Below, in pieces: positions 5,057-6,045 of a stretch of 6,045 nt of DNA (position 1 is its first letter; every line of letters starts with the position of its first letter). The position numbers were made by a program, and so were the translations under genes. The stretch covers positions 1 through 6,045 of the forward strand of contig JAURQY010000060.1 of the NCBI GenBank assembly GCA_030835875.1, in the 5' to 3' direction. The stretch comes from Nitriliruptorales bacterium. GTDB lineage: Bacteria; Actinomycetota; Nitriliruptoria; Nitriliruptorales; Nitriliruptoraceae. Under the pieces are notes generated by a model. It ran no database searches and was not told where the DNA came from. It saw only the letters and a list, made by a program, of their open reading frames with translations.

Positions 5057-6045
5057 GTGGGCGACACGACCGTGCTCGCCGAGGCCGCCCGACGCCGGAC
5101 CTTCGCGATCATCTCCCACCCGGACGCCGGGAAGACGACGCTCACCGAGAAGTTCCTCCTCTACGGCGGCGCGATCCAGCAGGCCGGTGAGGTCCGCCAG
5201 CGTCGCGACACGCGCGCGACGTCGTCGGACTGGCTCAAGCTCGAGCAGCAGCGCGGCATCTCGGTGTCGTCGTCGGTGATGCGCTTCGAGCACGACGACC
5301 ACGTGCTCAACCTGCTCGACACGCCCGGCCACCACGACTTCTCCGAGGACACCTACCGCGTGCTGTCCGGCGTCGACTCGGCCGTCATGGTCATCGACGC
5401 GGCACGGGGTGTCGAGCCGCAGACGGAGAAGCTGCACGCGGTGTGCCGGCGCCGCGGCACGCCGGTGCTCACGTTCGTGAACAAGATGGACCGCTCCGCA
5501 CCCGAGCCGCTCGAGATCCTCGACGATCTCGAGGCGAAGCTCGGCATGGATCCGCGCCCCGTCACCTGGCCGGTGCACGACGCCGGTCGGTTCCTCGGCG
5601 TCATCGACCGGCGCGACGGCACCTTCCACCGGCTCGAGGGCACGGGCCGGGGCCGCACGACCGGCGTCGAGTCGACCGAGCGCTGGGAGGACGTCCGCAG
5701 CGAGCTGCCCGCGGCGTCGGTGCGCTCGGCGGAGGAGGAGCTGGAGCTGCTCGACTCGCTCGGCCGCAGCGTCGGCGACTCGCTCACCGCCGACTACCTC
5801 GACGGGACCGCGACGCCGGTGTTCTTCGGCTCCGCACTCGTCAACTTCGGCGTGCGGCTGCTCCTCGATGCGGTCGTCGCGCTCGCTCCCGCCCCGTCCG
5901 CCCGTCCGACCGTCGACGGCGACGAGCGGGCGCTCGACGCACCGTTCAGCGGGTTCGTGTTCAAGGTGCAGGCGAACCTCGACCCGCGCCACCGCGACCG
6001 GCTCGCGTTCGTGCGCATCTGCTCGGGGCGCTTCGAGCGCGGCAC
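5057..6045 (+). CDS. prfC: Peptide chain release factor 3 (RF3), 3' end outside window
   Basis: A translational GTPase that removes RF1 and RF2 from the ribosome after peptide release. The first 329 residues, of about 530 usual for RF3, are present and the frame is still open at the window end. GTPase motifs: G1 SHPDAGKTT (20-28), G2 RGIS (66-69), G3 DTPGH (88-92), G4 NKMD (142-145) and G5 GSAL (258-261). RF3-specific stretches separate it from EF-G and LepA: FLLYGGAIQQAGEV, SDWLKLEQQRGISVSSSVM, DFSEDTYRVL and GVEPQTEKLHAVCRRRGTPV. The end of the fragment (FSGFVFKVQANLDPRHRDR) enters domain II. GTG at 5057 is chosen for its Shine-Dalgarno; GTG at 5048 would add three residues and overlap the npdG stop by four bases. 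No defect is visible. Co-transcription with npdG is likely. Confidence 0.95.
   Translation, partial: MGDTTVLAEAARRRTFAIISHPDAGKTTLTEKFLLYGGAIQQAGEVRQRRDTRATSSDWLKLEQQRGISVSSSVMRFEHDDHVLNLLDTPGHHDFSEDTYRVLSGVDSAVMVIDAARGVEPQTEKLHAVCRRRGTPVLTFVNKMDRSAPEPLEILDDLEAKLGMDPRPVTWPVHDAGRFLGVIDRRDGTFHRLEGTGRGRTTGVESTERWEDVRSELPAASVRSAEEELELLDSLGRSVGDSLTADYLDGTATPVFFGSALVNFGVRLLLDAVVALAPAPSARPTVDGDERALDAPFSGFVFKVQANLDPRHRDRLAFVRICSGRFERG

Noticed and set aside
4985..5992. 335-codon minus-strand open frame opposite prfC
   Set aside because: It is fully antisense to RF3, whose GTPase motifs are unmistakable. The translated product is low-complexity, rich in Arg, Val, Glu and His, with no recognisable domain.

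Overview
This is a very GC-rich, tightly packed chromosomal segment, with third codon positions almost all G or C. A probable F420-dependent NADP reductase (NpdG type), an MprB-like sensor kinase, a PspC/LiaF-type membrane protein and GTG starts all point to an actinobacterium (Actinomycetota). I cannot place it more finely. I see no mobile element, CRISPR array, phage gene, tRNA or rRNA, and no gene-free stretch longer than about 90 bp.

Layout. (1) Positions 1-1032, plus strand: the 3' part of an MprB-like sensor histidine kinase whose start lies outside the window. (2) Positions 989-2577, minus strand: a two-gene envelope-stress-type unit, a PspC-domain protein with a LiaF-like 'toastrack' C-terminus followed by a small two-helix membrane protein. 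It converges on the kinase, and the two coding regions overlap tail to tail by 44 bp. (3) Positions 2670-3461, minus strand: a stand-alone RecB/Cas4-like PD-(D/E)XK nuclease with a probable 4Fe-4S cluster. (4) An 84-bp divergent intergenic region. (5) Positions 3546-4334, plus strand: a YaaA-family peroxide-stress protein, possibly from a leaderless transcript. (6) Positions 4365-5051, plus strand: NADPH-dependent F420 reductase. Its ribosome binding site lies in a small hairpin directly after the yaaA stop. (7) From about 5057 to the window end, plus strand: the first 329 codons of peptide chain release factor 3 (prfC), which abuts the F420 reductase gene.

How the genes may work together. 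The kinase and the PspC/toastrack pair both belong to families tied to cell-envelope stress, so the left third could be a sensing and response neighbourhood. yaaA (iron and peroxide stress), npdG (F420H2/NADPH redox) and prfC lie in one direction with gaps of 30 bp or less and probably form one transcription unit. The divergent nuclease carries a predicted Fe-S cluster, so an iron or oxidant theme with yaaA is conceivable, but that is inference.

Overall the window looks like ordinary core and near-core chromosome. I found no convincing undescribed system. The best leads are the hairpin over the npdG ribosome binding site, the kinase/PspC convergent overlap and the Fe-S nuclease/yaaA divergent pair.
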